Shown in pieces: positions 18,398 to 27,481 of a DNA stretch of 64,000 bases. The DNA comes from Caecibacteroides pullorum (GTDB lineage Bacteria > Bacteroidota > Bacteroidia > Bacteroidales > Bacteroidaceae): positions 1 through 64,000 of the forward strand of contig NZ_JAAZTS010000018.1 of assembly GCF_019239235.1 (NCBI RefSeq), read 5' to 3'. Under the pieces are notes generated by a model, which made no database searches, was not told the DNA's origin, and worked only from the letters and a program-made list of their open reading frames with translations. Position 1 is the stretch's first letter. Each line of letters begins with the position of its first letter. The translations under genes were made by a program, and so were the position numbers.

Positions 18398-19126
18398 TCA
18401 GTCGAAAAGTTCTTTCAGAACATCCAAAGATTTCAGCTCTGGAAAGTCGGGCAGGTGCAAACGATAATATTGCTCGATGACCGTCAGACAACGCATCCGC
18501 TCCACACGACTCATGGCAAAAAGGTGCATCGTATCGTAGTTCATCCGCATCAACGTAAGAAGACGTGCCGCCTCAATCGGTCCGATGTAATGAGAATGCC
18601 CCGAAGGACGAAGCGATGTAAAACAGGCATTCAACAAATCGAAATAACAGCCTTCCGAATAGCCCTCAAGATTTGGATAAAGTCCCAAGAAGCGAGAAAG
18701 GCGCATAAGAAAAACCAGATGAAAGTTTGCAAAGCCCGTGCGACACTCGTCCAGCCACACGATAGAATGTCTTAAATAAGAGAAAAGAGCTCGATTATCA
18801 GCCTCCACACGAACAGCACGACACAAAAACTCCGAAAGAAACAAAGCAATAGCCGATTTATAAGGATCGTATGGCAAGGAAACAAATGGATGCCATGACT
18901 TAGCCTCTTTTATCTTATATATAGAAGTGTTAGGACGAAAATCTGCCTCCAGCTCGACCAATGACAAAGGTTGAAACAAAACAGACTTGACCGACGCCTT
19001 ACGCGAACGAGGCAACGGCACCATAAAAGACACCCGCCCTGCTACGTCCGTATAGACGTCAGCAATAAAAGCTGTATCCTTATATTTCACTGTGCGAAGC
19101 ACGATTCCTTCCGCCTTTTGCAACAT
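18398..19126 (-). CDS. recO: DNA repair protein RecO
   Basis: A 242-residue RecO. The N-terminal OB-fold is plain ([21 protein letters not shown], then GRVSFMV) and is followed by the helical C-terminal domain. RecO loads RecA onto SSB-coated single-stranded DNA with RecR. The length is normal for the family. There is a single Cys in FLCRAV and no visible zinc-finger set, which is common in Bacteroidota. It is transcribed leftward, away from the tRNA-Glu / rpsT unit; a -7-like TAGATTTG lies at 19158-19165. It ends next to the degenerate repeats and faces the GH105 terminator. Confidence 0.95.
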   Translation of the reverse strand: MLQKAEGIVLRTVKYKDTAFIADVYTDVAGRVSFMVPLPRSRKASVKSVLFQPLSLVELEADFRPNTSIYKIKEAKSWHPFVSLPYDPYKSAIALFLSEFLCRAVRVEADNRALFSYLRHSIVWLDECRTGFANFHLVFLMRLSRFLGLYPNLEGYSEGCYFDLLNACFTSLRPSGHSHYIGPIEAARLLTLMRMNYDTMHLFAMSRVERMRCLTVIEQYYRLHLPDFPELKSLDVLKELFD

Positions 19127-19336
19127 ATCTCGTCCGTTTGTATCATAAATCCGCCTACAAATCTACAAAAAAAGAAGCGATAAATGAAGATATAATAGCG
19201 TCCTCCTCTTTCTTTCTAAAAAAATCACGGTCCGCACGACATTTTTTCATTTCACTTAAATCACTGTATACCAGACGCTATCATTCATATTTAAAAGAAA
19301 TTCCAATATTAAGTTCAAAAAAAATAGCAGGAACAT

Positions 19337-19367
19337 TTTGCCAATTCAAAAATAGTTCCTACCTTTG
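19337..19367 (+). promoter_or_regulatory. Consensus promoter for tRNA-Glu and rpsT
   Basis: TTTG (19337-19340), 19 bp, TACCTTTG (19360-19367): an exact match to the Bacteroidota housekeeping sigma consensus. It lies 54 bp before the mature tRNA 5' end. Confidence 0.8.
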
Positions 19368-19421
19368 CATCCGCAAACGAGAGATAAAGCGCTTGCGAGC
19401 GGAAACGCTCAACAAAAGGAT

Positions 19422-19493
19422 GGCCCGTTCGTCTATCGGTTAGGACGCAAGATTTTCATTCTTGAAAGGGGGGTTCGATTCCCCCACGGGCTA
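19422..19493 (+). tRNA. tRNA-Glu (anticodon TTC)
   Basis: A 72-base cloverleaf without encoded CCA. The acceptor arms GGCCCGT / ACGGGCT pair, with G1-T as a wobble. The anticodon stem CAAGA / TCTTG encloses TTTTCAT, giving anticodon TTC. The T arm is GGGGG-TTCGATT-CCCCC. No terminator lies between it and rpsT, 40 bp downstream, so the two are probably one transcript. Confidence 0.97.
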
Positions 19494-19533
19494 CTAAAAT
19501 AAAAAGATAAACGAATTAAAAAGATTAGTCGAG

Positions 19534-19788
19534 ATGGCAAATCACAAATCATCACTGAAAAGAATCAGACAAGAAGAGAAAAGAAGACTTCACAACAGAT
19601 ATTATGGCAAGACCATGAGAAATGCTGTTCGCAAACTTCGTGCTACTACTGACAAGGCTGCAGCAGTATCTATGTATCCTGGATTGGTTAAGTTGCTGGA
19701 TAAGTTGGCTAAGACTAACGTTATTCATAAGAACAAAGCCAATAACTTGAAGTCTAAATTGGCTCTGCACATCAACAAGCTTGCGTAA
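19534..19788 (+). CDS. rpsT: 30S ribosomal protein S20
   Basis: An 84-residue, strongly basic protein with the S20 start [18 protein letters not shown] and the family's three-helix pattern; S20 binds 16S rRNA early in small-subunit assembly. It lies 40 bp after tRNA-Glu with no intervening terminator and is followed by a strong hairpin, so the tRNA and rpsT very likely share the promoter at 19337-19367. The length is normal. Confidence 0.98.
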   Translation: MANHKSSLKRIRQEEKRRLHNRYYGKTMRNAVRKLRATTDKAAAVSMYPGLVKLLDKLAKTNVIHKNKANNLKSKLALHINKLA

Positions 19789-19821
19789 TAAAGAGCGTAA
19801 AGTTAAGTAACGTATAACAAG

Positions 19822-19852
19822 AAGGTTGGACAAAAGTCCGACCTTTTCTTGT
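19822..19852 (+). terminator. Terminator of rpsT
   Basis: AAGGTTGGAC (19822-19831), loop AAAA, GTCCGACCTT (19836-19845), with one G-T pair, then TTCTTGTTT. Canonical terminator 33 bp after the stop codon. Confidence 0.88.
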
Positions 19853-19882
19853 TTATAGACATCCCCAAAACAAGGATGCTAA

Positions 19883-21949
<2,067 letters not shown>

Positions 21950-22110
21950 AGAAAAACAGATCACTGTAGGTAGTCAAGATGGTTAATGCCCACAGTCAAT
22001 CTCTTATTAATATTTATCTAACCATCATTAATTAACCAACCTCACATCTTACAACGAGGCAGTCCCGGCAGAACAGGATAATCCTGTGGTCGGGACTTTT
22101 CTTTTATCTG
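21950..22110 (+). terminator. Structured gyrB 3' region ending in a terminator
   Basis: About 110 bases after gyrB, AGTCCCG (22061-22067) pairs with CGGGACT (22090-22096), with an inner ACAGGA / TCCTGT hairpin, followed by TTTCTTTT. Upstream, GATGGTTA (21978-21985) can pair with TAACCATC (22019-22026). The long folded 3' segment could also give a small RNA. Confidence 0.75.
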
Positions 22111-22245
22111 ACCATAAAAACGAATAAGAACTGTCGATATCATGAATAGCCGTAACATTCCTGAAAAACTTTCAGTCTAATTGAACAAAAAAAGCGGCAA
22201 AAGCGACATACAAGATAAAAGCACAAGAAAAAAAGTTACGGAAAA

Positions 22246-22428
22246 GTTGTTTTATAATTTAAAAAGTCTAATTTTGCCACAAATTGGTAGCAGAAGGGAG
22301 CCTTCTGTAACAAAAAAAAACAGAAAATACGGCGCTTCGAAAACCAACCCGACCTCCCGCGAGGGTAACACATTGCTGCCCCGAACGGTTTGTGATAAGT
22401 AGGATAAAAACATTTTAAATTTTAGCTT
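22246..22428 (+). promoter_or_regulatory. Promoter and about 145-base leader of the DUF2582 genes
   Basis: GTTG (22246-22249), 19 bp, TAATTTTG (22269-22276) makes a fair promoter. The leader before the ATG at 22429 has a perfect hairpin CAGAAGG-GAG-CCTTCTG (22291-22307) followed by an A9 run, and a second small hairpin CCTC-CCGC-GAGG (22353-22364). No known riboswitch is recognised. Confidence 0.45.
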
Positions 22429-22656
22429 ATGAACGTACAAAGTATCGGCGAAAATGCAGGAATTATCTGGAGACTACTCCAAAGCGAAAGCAGAAAATGG
22501 GACTACCAAGAAATCAAGAAAGAAACAGGACTGTCGGACAGAGATATCAATACCGCTATCGGATGGTTGGCGCGCGAAGGGAAATTGACTATCGACGAAA
22601 CAAAAGTCGGAAGAAGAAACGTAATCTATATTGAATTGAACTATTATATCGGTTAA
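22429..22656 (+). CDS. Winged helix-turn-helix protein, DUF2582 family
   Basis: A 75-residue small winged-helix protein. Characteristic blocks are IGENAGIIWRLL, GLSDRDINTAIGWLAREGK, and a C-terminal beta wing ending IYIELNYYIG. These proteins are common in Bacteroidota and archaea; they look DNA-binding, but no target is established here. The next gene, 4 bp downstream, is a paralogue of nearly the same length, so the two come from a tandem duplication. They may act as a heterodimer. A promoter and hairpin-containing leader precede it. Confidence 0.85.
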   Translation: MNVQSIGENAGIIWRLLQSESRKWDYQEIKKETGLSDRDINTAIGWLAREGKLTIDETKVGRRNVIYIELNYYIG

Positions 22657-22660
22657 TTTT

Positions 22661-22879
22661 ATGGATAAATACACTATCGGAAACAACGCCGGCATCGTCT
22701 GGAAACTGCTGAACAATGGGAAGCGTTGGAGCTACGAAGACCTGAAAAAAGCCTCTGGACTGACGGACAGAGACCTGAACGCCGCCATCGGATGGCTGGC
22801 ACGCGAGGATAAAGTCTACTTCGAAACGGATAAGAACAGTACGGAGTTCCTTTACCTTTCCGTCAATGTCTACTATTAA
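22661..22879 (+). CDS. Winged helix-turn-helix protein, DUF2582 family (tandem paralogue)
   Basis: A 72-residue paralogue of the preceding gene, matching in IGNNAGIVWKLL and GLTDRDLNAAIGWLARE, with a divergent wing (VYFETDKNSTEFLYLSV). The spacing of 4 bp implies translational coupling. The helix-turn-helix centre is kept while the wing differs, which suggests two related but distinct DNA contacts or a heterodimer. A strong terminator follows. The regulatory target is unknown. Confidence 0.85.
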   Translation: MDKYTIGNNAGIVWKLLNNGKRWSYEDLKKASGLTDRDLNAAIGWLAREDKVYFETDKNSTEFLYLSVNVYY

Positions 22880-22906
22880 GGCAGAATACGGCAAGAAAGA
22901 ACAAAT

Positions 22907-22948
22907 GCGCCGGACGGGACACGCTTCCGCTCCGGCGCTCTTCTTTTC
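22907..22948 (+). terminator. Terminator of the DUF2582 pair
   Basis: GCGCCGGA (22907-22914) pairs with TCCGGCGC (22931-22938), then TCTTCTTTT. Strong canonical hairpin 27 bp after the stop codon. Confidence 0.85.
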
Positions 22949-23038
22949 CATCGGAGTTAAGACTTAATAAGACTGTTTTCTTGGCGCGTTCCGACAAAAA
23001 CTCCATCTTTAAGCCCGAAAAGCAAAAACGGAAAACCC

Positions 23039-24388
23039 ATGAAGAAGTTATTATTGGCAATCTGCCTCGCCACCGCGCAGACAGCCCTCGCACAAACCGC
23101 CGACACGCGCATCGGTACCCTCATCAACGAAAGCAACTGGTTCGAATTGAAACGCACGATGGAGGTGACACCCCGCGACTCCGTCAGTCCTCTGCTCTAT
23201 CGGATGGGGACAGCCATGACAGCCCACTACTTCAACCGCCCCGACTCGGCCTGCACCGCCATCGGCACACTACTGAACGATCACCAGGCGGAAATGGGCG
23301 GACAAAACTCCGTGCACATGGTCTCGCTGATGGCCACCAATCTAACGCGCTGCGGCCGCTACGAGGAAGCCGCCGCCCTGATGCAGAGCCTCGCTGAGCA
23401 GCTACAGGCACAAGGCGTAGATACCGCCACCACCGCCGCCATTCGCAAGGCGGCCGACGTCTACGCGATGTATGCCCATGAATCACCTCTCTGTCGCCCA
23501 CTCCACCCGGCAGGTGAATATCACATTCCCTTTACATTCAACGACGACATGCACAAGGGATACAAGAAGAGCGGTCACTTCCTGATGTTGGATGCACGTA
23601 TCAACGGGACGAACGAACCGGTAGTGTTCGACACCGGTGCTGGCATGAACATCATCAGCAGCAGCCAAGCCAAGGCATGTGGCCTGCGACAGACTGAAAT
23701 CACCATCGACATGCAGGGCATCGGCACGCAACAGGGACGCATCGCCTTGGCCGACACGCTGCGCATCGGCCCGATGGCATGGCAGAATGTCCCCTTTCTG
23801 ATTGTCGATACACGCACGGGCGATGCCGAAGCCGACAGCGTCGGAGGACTGCTGCAACCCGTCATCGGACTCCCCATTATGCTGAGCATGAAAGAAGTGC
23901 AGTTTGATTTTGAACACCGCGAACTGGTGATTCCCGCCACGCCAACACCTAATCCGTTAGGTAAAAGCAACCTGCTGCGCACGGACAGCGAAGGCTTGCG
24001 CGTGGAGAGCCGCGACGACGAGGGGCACACGATGTACATGCATCTCGACACGGGTTCTTATGGTAGCGATCTGACCGCCCGCTGGTATGCCACCCACCGT
24101 GCGCAGGTGGAGGCACAGGGCCAACCCGACTCGATCCGCATGGCGGGCATCGGGGGCGTCAGCAGGCAGAAGACCTACCGACTGCCAAACTTCACCTACC
24201 GCATCGGGCGAGGTGAAGCGACCATTGAAGACGTACACGCCAGCACGGGCCTCGACCTGCACACAGGCCAGCCCGTTGGAGAAATGTTTGGCATCGGCGA
24301 TATAGACGGCATTATCGGATTAGGACTGCTGGAGCGATTCCGCCGTGTGACGCTAAATTTGGAGGAGATGTATCTCGACGCGGAATGA
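23039..24388 (+). CDS. Secreted two-lobed retropepsin-like aspartic protease
   Basis: A 449-residue exported protein with signal peptide MKKLLLAICLATAQTALAQ. Residues about 20-160 are a helical, TPR-like region. Two retropepsin-type halves follow. The first has the active-site triplet at D198 (VVFDTGAGMN) and the closing motif PVIGLPIML; the second has its triplet at D337 (LDTGSYGSD) and the closing motif IIGLGLLERF. Each half therefore has the DTG loop and the later hydrophobic-hydrophobic-Gly of the aspartic protease fold, so one chain could form the complete two-Asp site, as in pepsin. Its substrate and location (periplasm or surface) are unknown. It stands alone between the DUF2582 pair and convergent genes. 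Confidence 0.85.
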   Translation: MKKLLLAICLATAQTALAQTADTRIGTLINESNWFELKRTMEVTPRDSVSPLLYRMGTAMTAHYFNRPDSACTAIGTLLNDHQAEMGGQNSVHMVSLMATNLTRCGRYEEAAALMQSLAEQLQAQGVDTATTAAIRKAADVYAMYAHESPLCRPLHPAGEYHIPFTFNDDMHKGYKKSGHFLMLDARINGTNEPVVFDTGAGMNIISSSQAKACGLRQTEITIDMQGIGTQQGRIALADTLRIGPMAWQNVPFLIVDTRTGDAEADSVGGLLQPVIGLPIMLSMKEVQFDFEHRELVIPATPTPNPLGKSNLLRTDSEGLRVESRDDEGHTMYMHLDTGSYGSDLTARWYATHRAQVEAQGQPDSIRMAGIGGVSRQKTYRLPNFTYRIGRGEATIEDVHASTGLDLHTGQPVGEMFGIGDIDGIIGLGLLERFRRVTLNLEEMYLDAE

Positions 24389-24409
24389 GGCGCGAACATT
24401 TACCACGCC

Positions 24410-24730
24410 TCATCGCCCGTGGTCATAACGCTGGGCACCGGCTACCATCACCACTGAGCCCACAACGGATACTGCGATTATGCTGACCAGCACGGCCGCC
24501 ATTTCGGCCATCCCTCCCCACAACAACAGGTAATAGACAAGGAGTACAAGCAGCCCGATGATACAAAACGCCCGGCACATGAAAGCCGTCAGTCCCTTGA
24601 CATCGACCAGCATCTGCCGTTCGGGCGACATCGTATTATACCCGGCTATCAGCTTGGGATACTTGCGCACAAGCAGGCCCAGAAGAACAAAAAGGGCTGC
24701 GAAAATCCAGACAAACAGACTATCCATCAT
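24410..24730 (-). CDS. DUF3784 family small membrane protein
   Basis: A 106-residue integral membrane protein with three predicted transmembrane helices (about 5-22, 50-71 and 76-97). The block RKYPKLIAGYNTMSPERQ between helices 1 and 2 is typical of DUF3784. No catalytic residues are visible and the function is unknown. It follows the DUF3109 gene by 15 bp on the same strand and probably shares its transcript. It converges with the protease gene, leaving 21 bp between the stop codons. Confidence 0.85.
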   Translation of the reverse strand: MMDSLFVWIFAALFVLLGLLVRKYPKLIAGYNTMSPERQMLVDVKGLTAFMCRAFCIIGLLVLLVYYLLLWGGMAEMAAVLVSIIAVSVVGSVVMVAGAQRYDHGR

Positions 24731-24745
24731 TCTATATTTACTTAA

Positions 24746-25327
24746 TTACAACATCCCCTGCTTCTCCAGCTCCTCCGCCGCAATTTCCAGTTCCTTGTAC
24801 CACGCCTCGCCGAACTTACGGATGAGAGGTTCGCGCAGGAACTTATAGACAGGTACATTCTCCTTGCGCCCCAGCAGAACGGCGGCCTTGCAGACGTCCC
24901 AACGGTGGTAGTTCACCGCCTTATAGGGACCGTAGTCGCCCACGCGGATGGGATAGAGGTGACAGGAAACGGGCTTGTAGAAGTCGGTCTTGCCTTCGCG
25001 GAAGGCTTTCTCGATGGCACAATAGCAGCACCCCTTGTTATCGTAGCAGGTGAAGACGCAATCCTTGTTGTTGACAATGGACGTCACCAGGTCGCCCTCA
25101 CAATCGGTATATACCACCCCCTGACGGTCGATGACGGCCCGTGCTTCGGGACTGAGGTCGTCCCATATCACGGGAAGCACTTCTTCGAGCTTCTCCACCT
25201 CGTCCAACTCAACCGGCGCTCCGGCATCTCCCTCGATGCAACACTCGCCCTTGCAGGCAGACAGGTCGCACAGAAACTTCTCACGCAACACGTCGAGACT
25301 TACCACTACATCGTCTATCTGTATCAT
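24746..25327 (-). CDS. DUF3109 family cysteine-rich protein
   Basis: A 193-residue cytosolic protein with clustered cysteines: CDLSACKGECC near residue 20, then CVFTCYDNKGCCYC near 90, CHLYP near 121 and CKAAV near 145. The pattern resembles the YkgJ-like group thought to bind metal or an iron-sulfur cluster. Conserved KPVSCHLYPIRV supports DUF3109. The biochemical role is unknown. It heads a two-gene unit with the DUF3784 gene. Its upstream region holds the 22-bp repeat array at 25427-25545. Confidence 0.87.
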   Translation of the reverse strand: MIQIDDVVVSLDVLREKFLCDLSACKGECCIEGDAGAPVELDEVEKLEEVLPVIWDDLSPEARAVIDRQGVVYTDCEGDLVTSIVNNKDCVFTCYDNKGCCYCAIEKAFREGKTDFYKPVSCHLYPIRVGDYGPYKAVNYHRWDVCKAAVLLGRKENVPVYKFLREPLIRKFGEAWYKELEIAAEELEKQGML

Positions 25328-25426
25328 AAATTACCGTTCTTTTATCAAAGACTTTCCTCACAATCGGGCGTTCACATAAACCGTTATGAATCAAATATAT
25401 ATCAGTTTATTTTAGTTTATAATAAA

Positions 25427-25545
25427 TAAACTCTCAGTTTAATGCTGATAAACTGACAGTTTAAACGTACTAAACTGGTAGTTTAAACGGAGTAAACTGA
25501 CAGTACAAAGGCTTTAAACTGACAGTACAAACGGAGTAAACAGTG
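25427..25545. repeat. Tandem array of 22-bp units, intergenic
   Basis: Five consecutive units of exactly 22 bp start at 25427, 25449, 25471, 25493 and 25515, with a partial sixth at 25537. All begin TAAACT; most read TAAACTGACAGT followed by a variable half ending in ACGGAG, ACGTAC or GGCTT. The AAACT-N-AGTTT core is palindromic in the first three units. Degenerate half-units (AGTTTAT) extend left to about 25403. It lies between the gpmI terminator and the DUF3109 gene; the period rules out a reading frame. Confidence 0.85.
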
Positions 25546-25569
25546 CCCCTCGTGAAGGAAGACATTCCT

Positions 25570-25623
25570 TAAAAATACAAAGGCAGACAGAAGGAATCTT
25601 TTCATCAGCACCTTCTGCCTGCC
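25570..25623 (-). terminator. Terminator of gpmI
   Basis: GGCAG-A-CAGAAGG (25582-25594) pairs with CCTTCTG-C-CTGCC (25611-25623) around one mismatch. On the minus strand it is followed by TTTGTATTTTT. Confidence 0.8.
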
Positions 25624-25651
25624 CTCTATTCATTTATATTCTTCCGAATAA

Positions 25652-27169
25652 TTACTTAATCAGATCCTTACCGGTCATCTCAGCAGGCTGAGGCATGCCG
25701 AGGATGTGGAGGATGGACGGAGCTACGTCGGCCAGCACACCGTTCTCTACCTTAGCATCCTTGTTGTCCGTCACGTAAACGAAGGGCACAGGGTTCAGCG
25801 AGTGAGCGGTGTTGGGTGTACCGTCGGCGTTCAGAGCGTGGTCGGCATTACCGTGGTCGGCGATGATGATCACCTCATAACCGTTGGCCTTGGCAGCCTC
25901 AACGGTATCCTTCACGCAGTTGTCGATGGCTACAACGGCCTTCTCGATAGCCTCGTAGATACCCGTGTGGCCCACCATGTCGCCGTTGGCGTAGTTCACC
26001 ACGATGAAGTCGTACTTCTGTGTACCGATAGCCTCAACCAGCTTGTCCTTCACTTCGTAAGCGCTCATCTCAGGCTTCAGGTCGTACGTAGCAACTTTCG
26101 GAGAAGGAACGAGGATACGGTCTTCGTTGGCATACGGAGTTTCGCGGCCACCGTTGAAGAAGAAGGTTACGTGTGCATACTTCTCTGTCTCGGCGATGTG
26201 CAGCTGCGTCTTGCCGTTGTTGGCCAGGTATTCGCCCAGTGTGTTCTGTACGTTCTCCTTGTCGAAGAGGATGTGTACGCCAGTGAACGAAGCGTCGTAC
26301 GGCGTCATGCAGTAGTATTGCAGACCAGGGATGGTGTGCATGCCCTGCTCCGGCATATCCTGCTGGGTCAGTACGATAGTCAACTCTTTAGCGCGGTCGT
26401 TGCGGTAGTTGAAGAAGATCACTACATCGCCTTCCTTGATGGTGCCGTCGAAAGCGCCATTTACGATGGGTTTGATGAACTCGTCCGTCACGCCGTCGTC
26501 ATACGACTCCTGCATGGCCTGTACCATGTCGGTAGCCACGCGACCCTGTCCGTTGACAAGCAGGTCGTATGCCTGTTTCACACGCTCCCAACGTTTGTCG
26601 CGGTCCATAGCATAGAAACGGCCCACGATGCTGGCAATGCGGCCGGCCGACTGTGCACAATGGGCAGTCAGCTGTTCGATGAAGCCCTTACCACTCTTCG
26701 GGTCGGTATCACGGCCATCCATGAAGCAGTGAATGAACGTCGTATCCTGCAGGCCATATTCCTTGGCGATGTCGCAGAGCTTGAACAGGTGGTCGAACGA
26801 AGAGTGAACGCCGCCGTTCGAAGTCAGACCCATGAAGTGGATGTTCTTGCCATTCTCCTTCGCATAAGAGAAAGCAGAGATGATTTCCTTATTCTTCAGG
26901 ATACTTCCATCGGCACAAGCGCGGTTGATCTTCACGAGGTCCTGATAAACGATACGGCCCGCACCGATGTTCAGGTGACCTACTTCAGAGTTACCCATCT
27001 GACCGTCGGGCAAACCTACGTTCTCGCCGCTCGCCTGGAGCTGTGAGTGCGGATAGTTGGCCAGCAGACTGTCCCAGTAAGGCGTGGGAGTGTTGAAGAT
27101 CACGTCGTCCTTCTGATGGTCGCCACAACCCCAACCATCGAGAATCATTAAAAGAGCTTTCTTTGCCAT
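25652..27169 (-). CDS. gpmI: 2,3-bisphosphoglycerate-independent phosphoglycerate mutase
   Basis: A 505-residue glycolytic enzyme interconverting 3- and 2-phosphoglycerate with two Mn2+ ions. The alkaline-phosphatase fold motifs are complete: LMILDGWG at the N terminus, the phosphoserine nucleophile S61 in [42 protein letters not shown] and [11 protein letters not shown]. The length is standard. It is a single gene with its own terminator and a -7 box (TAACTTTG, 27226-27219) on the minus strand. The opposite strand is open for over 400 codons, which is a composition shadow. Confidence 0.98.
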   Translation of the reverse strand: MAKKALLMILDGWGCGDHQKDDVIFNTPTPYWDSLLANYPHSQLQASGENVGLPDGQMGNSEVGHLNIGAGRIVYQDLVKINRACADGSILKNKEIISAFSYAKENGKNIHFMGLTSNGGVHSSFDHLFKLCDIAKEYGLQDTTFIHCFMDGRDTDPKSGKGFIEQLTAHCAQSAGRIASIVGRFYAMDRDKRWERVKQAYDLLVNGQGRVATDMVQAMQESYDDGVTDEFIKPIVNGAFDGTIKEGDVVIFFNYRNDRAKELTIVLTQQDMPEQGMHTIPGLQYYCMTPYDASFTGVHILFDKENVQNTLGEYLANNGKTQLHIAETEKYAHVTFFFNGGRETPYANEDRILVPSPKVATYDLKPEMSAYEVKDKLVEAIGTQKYDFIVVNYANGDMVGHTGIYEAIEKAVVAIDNCVKDTVEAAKANGYEVIIIADHGNADHALNADGTPNTAHSLNPVPFVYVTDNKDAKVENGVLADVAPSILHILGMPQPAEMTGKDLIK

Positions 27170-27226
27170 AATGCTTAAAGTATTTAAAGTTTGAATCTGT
27201 CTTATTTCTTTTCGCCCGCAAAGTTA

Positions 27227-27481
27227 CAAAAAAAGATGCGTATCTGAGGGATTAATCTATGTTAAGTTGGCAAAGAAACCTGCTTTCGCTACTCTTATCT
27301 TATCCGCACCCTCTCAGTAAGTTTTACCCCGCAGCATCCGATGCTACGGCCTCTTTCCTGCACGAAGAACAAAAGAAATATCAATCTTCACATCATTTTC
27401 CTACACGAGATTTTTCATCTATCTGCCTTTTTTTTACCTTTGTACGAAACTTAAGTAGATACGACCAATACTGATATCACC
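27227..27481. promoter_or_regulatory. Divergent intergenic region, gpmI and secreted thioredoxin-like gene
   Basis: A TAACTTTG box for gpmI lies at the left edge (27226-27219, minus). For the plus-strand gene TACCTTTG (27435-27442) is a good -7 box, with TTTT 19 bp upstream in the -33 position. Nothing else is recognised in these 255 bases. Confidence 0.5.

Noticed and set aside
22661..22879. The second DUF2582 gene as a pseudogene copy
   Set aside because: It is full length, keeps the core motifs, and has a tight 4-bp coupling with the first; nothing is broken.
25427..25545. The 22-bp array as a CRISPR array
   Set aside because: Units are contiguous, with no unique spacers of 30 bases or so, and no cas gene is in the window.
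25706..27046. A 446-codon open frame antisense to gpmI
   Set aside because: gpmI is complete and conserved on the other strand; the antisense frame has no recognisable domain or start signals and is a codon-usage shadow.
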